Shown: positions 21,888-29,275, counted from the stretch's first letter. The stretch: 29,275 nt of DNA from Coptodactyla brooksi (GCA_033557675.1 JAWQRM010000136.1:1-29275); one strand, 5' to 3'. Numbers and translations: made by a program. Notes: generated from the letters alone by a model not told the origin.

Positions 21888-22745
21888 ATGAATTCAAACG
21901 TACCGCAGCTTCTTCAGAATATAGGCGCTGACTTCTACGGAGATATGGTTTATCTACCGTACAAGGATGAATTGTACAACTGCGCTGTGCAAGTTTTGTA
22001 CGAAGAGGATGTACTGGGTATCTTTCCGGTTGTTGTACCGCACAGTACTCCAACGGTGCTTAGCTTGCTGATCATCTGTACGAAAGAGATCGTACTAATT
22101 TTTGATATCTTGGGCTACGGAAGTCCTGAAATACCTGCAGAGATTTTTGAGGCCTTTCTAACAGATACTAAGAAAGTCGTTCACAATAAACTGCGAACGT
22201 TGCAACAGCTAGGGGTACCGGACGACTTAGAGTTGTCCAATGTCGTCGATATCGAAACGGTAGATCATTTCTATAACTTGCTGCAGAACCCTGCGAATTG
22301 TGAGTTCCGGAAACTATTGCCCTGCGTACAGACATGTTTTCCGGACGTCGAAGAATGGATCGATATTAAAGCCGTAAGTTGCTCTTTCTTTATAAAGAGA
22401 TTATAACAATCTATGTGTATCAAGTACAATTATATAAATATTGTGTACCAGCAAGGCGACTGGAAGAAATAATAATCGGAGGGTGTTGGGTCCGGTGAAT
22501 AAGAAGGGTTGGGTTCTCCCTTTAAAAGTTTATTTTATCATCTCCTATAGGAGCTTTATATTTATTTCTCTTTGCGATGTCTAATTTTTACTATATGTCA
22601 TTCCTTTTTCCAGCTTTTGAATTGCGTAAACTGGGCCGCCAGACCGTTCACGTGGAACCAACATTACAAAATAGCACGACTGGCGAGCTTCATGATACCG
22701 ACCTACGAGGTGTTGGATCAAAAACTATATCAGTTATTTATGTAA
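21888..22745 (+). CDS. EXD1-like pseudo-exonuclease, array copy 1
   Basis: Exons 21888-22373 and 22614-22745 encode 205 aa; the intron (240 bp, GTAAGT...TTTTCCAG) is phase 0. The layout fits a reduced 3'-5' exonuclease (RNase D/EXD1, DEDDy) fold: Y-L-P-Y-K-D-E-L at 22-29, a hydrophobic strand D-V-L-G-I-F-P-V-V (41-49), L-S-L-L-I-I-C-T (58-65), I-F-D-I-L (71-75), T-K-K-V-V-H-N (94-100), S-N-V-V-D-I-E (117-123), then exon 2 with W-A-A-R-P-F (169-174) and K-I-A-R-L-A-S-F-M-I-P (181-191). The D-x-E of motif I reads F-P-V; motif III Tyr and Asp are Ile and Ala; the Asp of the D-x-Q-like block survives (D121). So nuclease activity is unlikely, as is reported for EXD1 proteins, which bind RNA in the piRNA pathway. 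No Lsm-like N-terminal domain is present. Family assignment is by motif order, without a search. Confidence 0.8.
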
Positions 22746-22964
22746 AATCCCATTGAGGAAAAACTTATTTTTATTCGTTAAACTAGTTCTATAGTTATTG
22801 ATACCAAAGCTTTAAGTACCTGTTATGTAATTTAAAAAATTTATTATAAACAAATAATAAGAATTGTAGAAAATGTTTTATATGTAAATTTAAGAGTGAT
22901 AAATTGTACTAGTATTATTAAAACGTAATGTTAATGTCAATATTGTACGTATCACTCAATTATT

Positions 22965-22970
22965 AATAAA
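22965..22970 (+). terminator. Poly(A) signal of array copy 1
   Basis: AATAAA lies about 220 nt after the stop. It is followed within 25 nt by a block (GTATTCGTTATTTATTTATT) that is also present after copies 2 and 4, so the 3' end belongs to the duplicated unit. Confidence 0.65.
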
Positions 22971-22996
22971 TATTGTCTGTAGTATTCGTTATTTAT

Positions 22997-23272
22997 TTAT
23001 TCCCTTATAAAATAATTACAATTACCGTAGCTAATTGTATCCGCTTTCGCATTTCTGTTGCCGTTCCAGGCATTCATGAATCGTGACCGACGTATGAAAA
23101 TTTCTGGCTGCGGAAACTTCCCGAGTTGAATTCTGACGGTACCGGAAGTTGTCGGGTAGGTTTCAACATCGAAATAAAACAGAAAGTTGTTTACGGACAT
23201 TCCGGACGGCACGATCTGCTTCAAACTTACCTCTAATTCATCCGAATCGTCCTCTAAATCATCTTTGGACAC
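22997..23272 (-). CDS. Unrecognised minus-strand open frame, possible terminal exon
   Basis: The frame is 91 codons with an acidic start (K-D-D-L-E-D-D-S-D-E-L-E) and a mixed hydrophobic body (FLFYFDVETYP, F-I-R-R-S-R-F-M-N-A-W). It has no ATG at its left limit: the first codon is GTG and a TAG lies just upstream. If genuine, it is an internal or last exon entered from a splice acceptor near 23276. Its stop codon overlaps AATAAATAAATAA on the minus strand, which could serve as its poly(A) signal. Transcription would converge on array copy 1. The body is too well composed to dismiss, but I recognise no family and the other array units have no copy of it. Confidence 0.3.
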   Translation of the reverse strand: MSKDDLEDDSDELEVSLKQIVPSGMSVNNFLFYFDVETYPTTSGTVRIQLGKFPQPEIFIRRSRFMNAWNGNRNAKADTISYGNCNYFIRE

Positions 23273-23280
23273 GTACTACA

Positions 23281-24045
23281 TTTTTCTATTTCCAGTAGCA
23301 CTTCACAATTAATTGTTTTGTTCGTAACTTCTTAATGGTTAAATCTAGAAATAAAAAAAGAAATTAGCATTGTTATTTGATGGCCTTTGCAAGCTTGTTT
23401 CTTCAAAAGTAACTTGAATATATAAAATACCAAATTTGTAACAGAAATTCTTTTGTTTTATAACATAAATAACGTAAGAATTCAATTGAATATTGAAGAT
23501 TATTTTAATATTCAATACAATTGCCGATGTAGTGTAAGTATTACGTTTTAGATGGCAGAAGAATACAATAATTACAATTTTTTAAAACATATTTTAAAGT
23601 ATAAATTGCCTGCTAAATGCCTAATTATTACTACTACATTATCTTTCTTGGAAGCTGCTTAGATTATACTGTTTTGATTCTGAATTTAAAATAAAATCCT
23701 CCTTAAATCTATGAAAATGTATCTACGAATAATTTTTCGGTGCATCACAAACATTATTATAAAAATTATTACAATTATATGCAGTTTGCAATCTTCATGC
23801 AGTACATAAATATATTTTTAATTGAAAATATTACAGAAATTTGCAGTCTAGCATTGATTTCTCAAACATAAAATCAAAAATAAGTCGTCGAAATCAAAAG
23901 TTATTATTTTATTTAAATTAAGTTTTTAATTTGGTGTTTTAATTTCGTTTTGAAAATTTCACTATTAGAAATGAAAACCGGATATAATTTAATATATATT
24001 GAGATGAATAACATTAGTTCACTTAAAACCATACAGAAAAATCAT
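23281..24045. other. Spacer between array copies 1 and 2
   Basis: AT-rich and without a convincing frame. From about 23740 it is homologous to the region upstream of copy 1. No RNA gene or transposon protein was seen. Confidence 0.5.
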
Positions 24046-24212
24046 TTTAAAATTCCCGCCTTTTCGATTGGTTAGTTTCGCGTATCGCCGCGTTGTGCGC
24101 ATGTTCGCTAGTTGTCAGTTTGAAATTTCCCATAATTCGCAACACTGTCCTGTTTTGCCCTATAAATTCTCTTGTAGGACATAAAAAATAGTTTAGTGCC
24201 CAGAATTCAGCC
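24046..24212 (+). promoter_or_regulatory. Promoter module of array gene 2
   Basis: E2F-like AAAATTCCCGCC (24049-24060), AGTTTCGCGTATCGCCGCG (24074-24092), TGCGCATG (24096-24103) and TTTGAAATTTCCCATAATTC (24119-24138) are in the same order and spacing as in copy 1. A TATA-like ATAAAAAATA is at 24181-24190. TTCAGCC (24206-24212) abuts the ATG. Confidence 0.65.
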
Positions 24213-24902
24213 ATGAATTCAGTAATGCTGCAAGTGTTCGAGAGTGAAGAACCCGGCTTCCACGGGGATATGGCATATATACCCGTCAAAGATGCAGTGT
24301 ACACTTCCGCTGTGGAAATGTTGCACGACGTAGATGTACTAAGTATCTTTCCGGTTGTTGCAATGGTCGATAATCTGGAGACACTTAGCTTGTTGATCGT
24401 CTGCACGAAAGAGATTGTGTTAATTTTTGACATCTTGGCCTACGGAAGTCCGGAAATACCGGAGGAGATTTTTGCTGCCTTCCTGACGGACACTAAAAAA
24501 ATTGTTCATGGTCAACAGGAAACGTCGATATATCTAGGGATGTCGGAAGGTGTAGAGTTGCCCAACGTCGACGATATCCAACTCCTAGATTACCTTTACA
24601 ACTTGTTTAGGGACCCGGATACAGTTTTGTTTCACAGCTTGCTCCCGTGCATAGAGGCATGTTTCCCGGAGATGGCGGCGAAGTGGATTGACCCCGAACT
24701 CGTAAGTTGGTGGCTTATCGGAAGCTTTAATACACTTTTATATACTTAAACTTTTATATATATAAACTAGCTGACGTATTTCGGATGCTGGGGCGAGCGA
24801 CCGTTCACCTCGGAACAACAATTCAAAATAGCACGACTAGCGAGCTTCCTGATACCTACGTACGACAAGTTGAACGAAAAGATTAACGACCTATTTGCAT
24901 GA
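24213..24902 (+). CDS. EXD1-like pseudo-exonuclease, array copy 2
   Basis: Exons 24213-24701 and 24771-24902 (intron 69 bp, GTAAGT...ACTAG) encode 206 aa. The same fold elements are present: D-V-L-S-I-F-P-V-V, L-S-L-L-I-V-C-T, I-F-D-I-L-A-Y-G, K-K-I-V-H-G, P-N-V-D-D-I-Q, and in exon 2 W-G-E-R-P-F and K-I-A-R-L-A-S-F-L-I-P-T-Y. The D-I-Q motif is the closest of the four to the usual D-x-Q block, but motif I again lacks D-x-E and motif III lacks Tyr and Asp. It is the nearest relative of copy 1 in the first exon, sharing the run TKEIVLIFDIL and the phrase Y-G-S-P-E-I-P. Frame, splice sites and lengths are intact, which argues for a working gene. Confidence 0.8.
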
Positions 24903-25177
24903 AAGAATTAGGAACAAATATGTTCCTATAGTTGTAATTGTTTTCGTTGAATTAGCTGCTAATGTGATTATTATTGTGATATAAAATAGTACAAATTAAT
25001 TACAATCTAGACAAAAGTCCACTGACGTAATAAAAATGTGCAATGAACAAACGTGTGATACGTTTATAAATGTGATAGTTAACAATATCTATCGTCATAA
25101 GTAACGTAACATATATGTTAAGTACATTTACGGAAATGTGATATTAACGTTAAGATTGTACGGATTACTAGGCAATT

Positions 25178-25183
25178 AATAAA
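25178..25183 (+). terminator. Poly(A) signal of array copy 2
   Basis: AATAAA about 275 nt after the stop, followed by TAGTGGTATTTGCTATTTATTTATT, the same downstream block as copies 1 and 4. Confidence 0.65.
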
Positions 25184-25204
25184 CACTACTTTAGTGGTAT
25201 TTGC

Positions 25205-25914
25205 TATTTATTTATTTGTTTGCGAAAGAATTGCAATTATGGTAAGTGGGTTTACGACTAATACTGTACATTTGGTGTAATTGGCTTTGATTTCGTTAGG
25301 ATATCTAATAAGTTAACAATCTTTCCGTGTGTCGATATAACGAAGCCATAATCTTGCCTTCCCGTTTGTTCTCTGTATGGCCTGGATTTCGAGTTACCCT
25401 ATAAATTGCAAAGTATTCTAGTGCTAATTATTCATGTGGGGCTTACGTATGATGCTTACTATTAGTCTCTGTCGTACCATCACTTTGTCTTTTCCGTTAG
25501 TGGTGTGTTATTAATCATTGTTCCTTCCGTTTTTACGAGATAAGTTTAAAAAGTGTATTTCTTCAGAATAAAATATATCGTTTGATACCTATTCATGACC
25601 TTGATCTTGGAGTACAGGATTTGGCTTGCAGGTAGTATTATGACTTGTTTATTATACTTCCTTTTGGTGGTTTGTATATAAATAAGCACACGTCAATATA
25701 ATTTTAAAATTCCCGCTATTCTAATGATGAAGTTTCGCCAATTCTAGAAAAACGCATTGTACTAAATTAAGTTTCTAATTTGACATTCTAAATTTTTTTT
25801 TATTAATAACGTGACTATTATAAATGAATATATTTAAATGAGGATTTGATGTATATTAACATTAATAATATTAGTCCTTCAAGTTATACACGTAAAATTA
25901 TATGTATATAAATA
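25205..25914. other. Spacer between copies 2 and 3, with a relic promoter
   Basis: No coding frame was seen. At 25701-25745 an orphan promoter fragment (AAAATTCCCGCT at 25705-25716, then AGTTTCGCCAATTC) is joined directly to sequence resembling the region further upstream of copy 2 (AAATTAAGTTTCTAATTTGAC near 25763). This marks a lost or collapsed array unit whose gene is gone. Confidence 0.55.
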
Positions 25915-26095
25915 TTTTTAAATTCCAGTCGTTTGAATGTTTTAGTTTCGCGTATCCCCGTGACGTGCGCATGTTCGTTAGCCAGCTGTTTCAAATTACC
26001 CATAATTCCTAACGTTCGTTGCCTCACATAAAAGAAAACTATTAGTTTAGTGCTCTTGGATATATATTTATTTAATATAATTTGCAGAATCGGTC
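25915..26095 (+). promoter_or_regulatory. Promoter module of array gene 3
   Basis: The E2F-like site is degraded (AAATTCCAGTCG, from about 25919). AGTTTCGCGTATCCCCGTG (25944-25962), TGCGCATG (25966-25973) and TTTCAAATTACCCATAATTC (25989-26008) are kept. TATATATT is at 26061-26068. AATCGGTC (26088-26095) abuts the ATG. TTTGCAG just before it could alternatively be a splice acceptor of a 5' untranslated intron. Confidence 0.6.
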
Positions 26096-26765
26096 ATGAA
26101 TGAAATAGCGCCTTATATTTTTGATAATGCACTCCCCGGCTGCGATGGTGACATGGCCTATCTGTCCCATAAGGGCGAACTGTACAGTACCGCCGTACGA
26201 ATGTTGTATTCAGAGGACATATTGAGCATCTACCCGATTCCTACGCTTGTCAACGATAAGGAGGTGCTTAGCTTGCTGATCATCGGTACGGCAAGCAGCA
26301 CGGTAGTGTTCGACCTCTTGGATAACGGAATTTCAAAAGTACCGAGACCCATTTTCAACACCTTTATGTCGGATATACCAAAAGTAGTTTACGACAGGGA
26401 AAGAATTTTTAAATACCTAGGGGCGCCCTTAGGTGTAGAGATACCGAACGTTTTCGATATCGGAGAGATGGATCAACTTTGTAACTCGACGAACGATACC
26501 GGAAATCGTCCGATCCGGAAACTTTCGGAGTGCGTAGAGGGATGTTTCCCGGGAGCGCAAAGGTGGACCGATGTCGTCGTGAGTTGATTCATTTGAAACT
26601 TTAACGAAGCGTGCGATTTCTCTCTTTTTCCAGTTTTTAAATTTTATGGACTGGGCTAAACGCCCATTCACCGCGCAAGAACATCTCAGAATAGCACGAC
26701 TGGTCAGCGGCATGATACCCACCTATCAGGTGTTGCGTCAAAAATTGAATGATTTGTTTGACTAA
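26096..26765 (+). CDS. EXD1-like pseudo-exonuclease, array copy 3
   Basis: Exons 26096-26578 and 26634-26765 (intron 55 bp, GTGAGT...TTTTCCAG) encode 204 aa. It is the most diverged copy: the motif I strand reads D-I-L-S-I-Y-P-I-P, the second strand L-S-L-L-I-I-G-T, the third V-V-F-D-L-L, then K-V-V-Y-D, P-N-V-F-D-I-G and a shorter loop before F-P-G-A-Q-R-W. Exon 2 keeps W-A-K-R-P-F and R-I-A-R-L-V-S-G-M-I-P-T-Y. The N-terminal G-D-M-A-Y-L links it to copies 1 and 2. There is no stop or frameshift despite the divergence. Catalytic acids are absent as in the other copies. Confidence 0.78.
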
Positions 26766-26814
26766 AATCCCTTGAATCCCAAATAACGCGATGTTAATGT
26801 ATTATTTTATTATA

Positions 26815-26820
26815 AATAAA
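26815..26820 (+). terminator. Poly(A) signal of array copy 3
   Basis: AATAAA only 50 nt after the stop. The following block (CGGTATTATTCGTTATG) resembles that of copy 1, but the ATTTATTTATT part is lost. Confidence 0.55.
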
Positions 26821-26844
26821 TACGGTTTCGGTATTATTCGTTAT

Positions 26845-27122
26845 GTCTTTGTTTTTTAAAAGAGTTGCTGCGGCAGTCCTCAATCAATCTTATGTACATA
26901 TTATAACATTATCCAACCTATTTATAAGGTAAGTCGAAACTAAGACAATCCAAAGAGCTATTGGAAAAGCAAAATTGCAATTTCGTTATGTCGACACATG
27001 GCAGAAAGAAGCTTGTCGACTTTTTAGATGTCCTAGTAAAGTCAAAATCCTATATTCTATGTTATGTATTCATATAATACATAACAATTGACTACCATGG
27101 CATACGAGCACACTACGGTTAG
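26845..27122. other. Spacer between copies 3 and 4
   Basis: No coding frame was seen. A perfect 11-bp hairpin with a 5-nt loop, TGTTATGTATT at 27060-27070 and AATACATAACA at 27076-27086, is the only structure noticed. Confidence 0.5.
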
Positions 27123-27379
27123 CATTTTAAAATTCCCGCCATTTTAATTGTCAAGTTTCGCCAATCTCCGTGAAGTGCGCATGATCGGCAGTCGGCTGTT
27201 TCGATATACCCATAGTTCCTAACCTGCTTCCGGTTTTCTGGCAAACGGTTTTGTCACGTATTCGAAAAATTAGTCAAATTCCTGCGAAATCCTTCTATTA
27301 GGTAGTTGGGTGTTTCAAATTAGCCATAATTTCTAACCTGTCTGTCTTTCTTTTACATAATTTGTAGAATCAATCGGTC
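27123..27379 (+). promoter_or_regulatory. Promoter module of array gene 4, partly duplicated
   Basis: AAAATTCCCGCC (27129-27140), AGTTTCGCCAATCTCCGTG (27154-27172), TGCGCATG (27176-27183) and TTTCGATATACCCATAGTTC (27199-27218) form the standard module. A second CCATAAT-containing block (TTTCAAATTAGCCATAATTT, 27313-27332) lies 114 bp further on and much nearer the ATG. AATCGGTC (27372-27379) abuts the ATG. TTTGTAG at 27361-27367 could be a splice acceptor. Confidence 0.6.
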
Positions 27380-28104
27380 ATGAATGAAGAAGGGTCTCGT
27401 CCTTCTAGGGATATGCTCCCCACCGCCTACAGCGACATAATCTATCTGCCCAACAAGTTCGAACTGTACGGATCCGCTATAGAAGCATTGCATAAAGCGG
27501 ACATATTAAGTATCCTTCCGGTAGTTGCACCGTTTGATGAGCAGGACGTGGTTAGCTTGCTGATCATCTGTACGAGAGATCTGGTAATAATTTTTGATCT
27601 GCTGGCCTACGGACGTCAAGAACTACCGCAAGAGATTTTCAACGTTCTTCACTTAGGAACGAAAAAAGTTGTTTATAATAAGCAGGAAACGCTGAAACAC
27701 GTACGGCTACCCCTCGACGTAGAGTTACCGAACATCGTCGACATCGCGTTGGTAGATCATCTTTGTAACCCGCTGAGGAGCCCCGACCAACATTCGTCCT
27801 GGGATTTGTTACAGTGCATAGAGGACACTTTCCCGGATGTACAAAAGTGGATTGATATTACGGCCGTAAGTTGCTAATTCATCGGAAGCTTTAGAGCTAA
27901 GATATAACTTTATAGTTAACGGTAGTTTTTTCCTAGCTTTTACCTTTCGTGAACTGGACCCATCGACCGTTCACCTCACACCAACATTTCAAAGTGGCAC
28001 AACTCGCGAGCTACATGGTACCGACATATGAGGCATTGGACGAAAAGTTGAATCAACTACGTGACCAAAATCCTACTGACGCACCCGCAGATGACGTTCT
28101 GTAG
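27380..28104 (+). CDS. EXD1-like pseudo-exonuclease, array copy 4, with C-terminal extension
   Basis: Exons 27380-27865 and 27937-28104 (intron 71 bp, GTAAGT...TTCCTAG) encode 217 aa. Core motifs: D-I-L-S-I-L-P-V-V, V-S-L-L-I-I-C-T, I-I-F-D-L-L-A-Y-G, K-K-V-V-Y-N, P-N-I-V-D-I-A, W-I-D-I-T-A, then W-T-H-R-P-F and K-V-A-Q-L-A-S-Y-M-V-P-T-Y-E-A-L. Unlike the others, which end within a few residues of the last helix, this copy continues for 12 extra residues rich in Asp, Pro and Ala (ending D-A-P-A-D-D-V-L). The usual catalytic acids are missing here too. The protein otherwise aligns end to end with copies 1-3. The spacing from copy 3 is the shortest in the array. Confidence 0.8.
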
Positions 28105-28364
28105 ACACCTTGGATAGTTTAAGAATTGTTCAACAAAAAAAGTGTTCTTTTAGTTATGATTTTGTACGTTAAATTTTATATTATTATAATATAAAGTTGT
28201 AGTTTTTTATCGCAACATAATATTAGTTTGCTGACTAATCAAAGTTTTAAATAATACAACTTAATGTTACCAATAATTATCAATAACATAAACGGAATTG
28301 CAATAAGTATTATAACTAATTTAAATGTAACGTAATATTAATGTTAACGTATTACTTAATCCTT

Positions 28365-28370
28365 AATAAA
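28365..28370 (+). terminator. Poly(A) signal of array copy 4
   Basis: AATAAA about 260 nt after the stop, followed by CAGTGGTATTTGTGATTTATTTATT, matching the ends of copies 1 and 2. Confidence 0.65.
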
Positions 28371-28507
28371 TAGTTCATTTCAGTGGTATTTGTGATTTAT
28401 TTATTTTTCTACAAAACAATAGGGTACGTTCACAAATAAATAGTTGAAATTGATTCCTTAATTTAATAAATTTTTTAATTTTTACATCTAATTTCTACTA
28501 CAGCATC

Positions 28508-29134
28508 CTAACAAATACCATCTGGAAACGCTCCCAACAATGGGTAATTTCTTTCCAAAATTAAACCAGTCGGTTTTATTTTTTTATCCAATTTCTTTTC
28601 CAGGACCTTTATTACCATGTTTTCCAAATCGATACCCCTTTTTCTACTTGCCGTTTGGTAAACTTTGTGAGCTCCAATCGCAACATTAACAAAAGTACCG
28701 TCCACTTTTTTACAATGGGCTGCGTCATATATTTTTGATGCGGTCAACCTTCCGTAACGGAGCTCGAACCATAACGCACAAGAACTTTGGGATGTTGTTT
28801 CCTTTTTCACTTTCTTAATCAGTTCCTCTGACATCTGATTTTTCACAAATACTAGGAAATCTTCATAATTTTCCGTTTTTAAGTCGATTGTTTGAAGTCA
28901 TGCATTAAGTAATGCAATTCTAAATTATTTGTGGATTTACATGACAAATCTTCAAAGTACTTAAGAACTTAACAATCGGCTCCACTTTGTTTTCCTTCGG
29001 TTACAAAGTCCACATTAGGCAGATTATCACTTTGTGCTTTAACAAAGTTGTCCTCCGTCATTTTCAAACAAAAATTAATTTGTCGAAATAATAACTGGGG
29101 ACAGGAACTCGTTGCAAAGTGGCAGTCAAAGCTC
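28508..29134 (-). pseudogene. YqaJ-domain (lambda-exonuclease-like) gene, broken and truncated
   Basis: The best-preserved part (28846-28508) reads Q-S-S-C-A-L-W-F-E-L-R-Y-G-R-L-T-A-S-K, then a D-G-T segment, K-R-G-I-D-L-E-N and G-A-F-P-D-G-I. This is the N-terminal half of the YqaJ-type nuclease domain abundant in insect genomes, often in transposon-linked genes. The R-x-G-x-L-T-A-S-K and G-A-x-P-D-G motifs are present. The frame stops right after D-G-I, removing the catalytic E-x-K region. Upstream, 28850-29134 is open in another frame but interrupted by two stops (near 28975 and 28890), so the N-terminal part is broken. A GT-AG intron of 62 bp (29135-29196) may precede it. Function is unlikely. 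Confidence 0.78.
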
Positions 29135-29275
29135 CTGTAAAAACATAGGTATCGGTATTAAGTAACAAATCACTTAAATAGTTTATATTAACTTACACAA
29201 CGCTGAAGAAAATACTCGCAGAGTCTTGATAAAGACTATTTGGCAATAATATACGGCAGCAGACAGGATAAATGC
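29135..29275 (-). other. Possible intron and upstream exon of the YqaJ-domain pseudogene
   Basis: On the minus strand GTAAGT begins at 29196 and TTTTTACAG ends at 29135. The sequence to the window edge stays open in a compatible frame (ending S-I-F-F-S-V-V). I see no recognisable domain in it. Confidence 0.3.

Noticed and set aside
24047..24433. 128-codon minus-strand frame
   Set aside because: Antisense shadow over the promoter and first exon of array copy 2; its protein has no recognisable feature.
26429..26722. 97-codon minus-strand frame
   Set aside because: Antisense to array copy 3, spanning its intron; the plus-strand reading is conserved among paralogues and this one is not.
26938..27031. 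GTCGAC words as a terminal inverted repeat
   Set aside because: Only 6 bp match, with no flanking duplication; too short to support an element.
1..29275. CRISPR array, bacterial operon features, tRNA or rRNA genes
   Set aside because: The window is clearly eukaryotic; no short regularly spaced repeats with unique spacers and no tRNA-like box A/B pairs with cloverleaf potential were noticed.

Overview
This is eukaryotic DNA, almost certainly from an insect and probably a beetle. It is AT-rich. The coding genes are split by very short GT-AG introns (50-71 bp, one of 240 bp) and end in AATAAA signals. The rest is mostly decayed transposons of insect types: several non-LTR retrotransposons, piggyBac, and Tc1/mariner-like DDE transposases. 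The beetle assignment is an inference from gene style and repeat types.

Layout. Positions 1-1170 hold no gene. Positions 1170-3045 are a tandem array of a ~500 bp unit. Positions 3046-4180 hold no convincing gene. Positions 4185-7520 are a large inverted repeat, each arm about 1 kb or more, carrying a truncated non-LTR retrotransposon in the centre. Positions 7520-19320 are a transposon graveyard: a piggyBac relic (9690-11035, minus strand), a mariner-type transposase tail (12505-12700), two nested non-LTR retrotransposon remnants (12919-14630), two pieces of one DDE transposase (17272-17541 and 17652-17990), and a second piggyBac fragment (18950-19075). Between them are long stretches without recognisable genes.

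The living part is 19326-28370. On the minus strand is a complete four-exon UDP-glycosyltransferase gene (513 aa). Divergent from it on the plus strand is a tandem array of four paralogous two-exon genes, starting at 21888, 24213, 26096 and 27380. They encode small proteins of 204-217 aa. I read them as a stripped-down, catalytically dead DEDDy 3'-5' exonuclease (RNase D-like) fold, closest in layout to the piRNA-pathway protein EXD1. All four reading frames, the intron position and phase, and the 43-residue second-exon domain core are intact, although the proteins have diverged strongly. Each copy has the same upstream module (E2F-like TTCCCGCC, a TTTCGCG block, an NRF1/Ewg-like TGCGCATG, then CCCATAATTC), and three of the four share a recognisable 3' end. 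The window ends in a broken minus-strand YqaJ-domain gene (28508-29134).

The most interesting element is the pseudo-exonuclease array: a locally amplified, diverging family with a shared compact promoter, sitting beside a dense field of dead transposons. A germline or transposon-control role is a hypothesis from the EXD1-like layout, not something the sequence proves.
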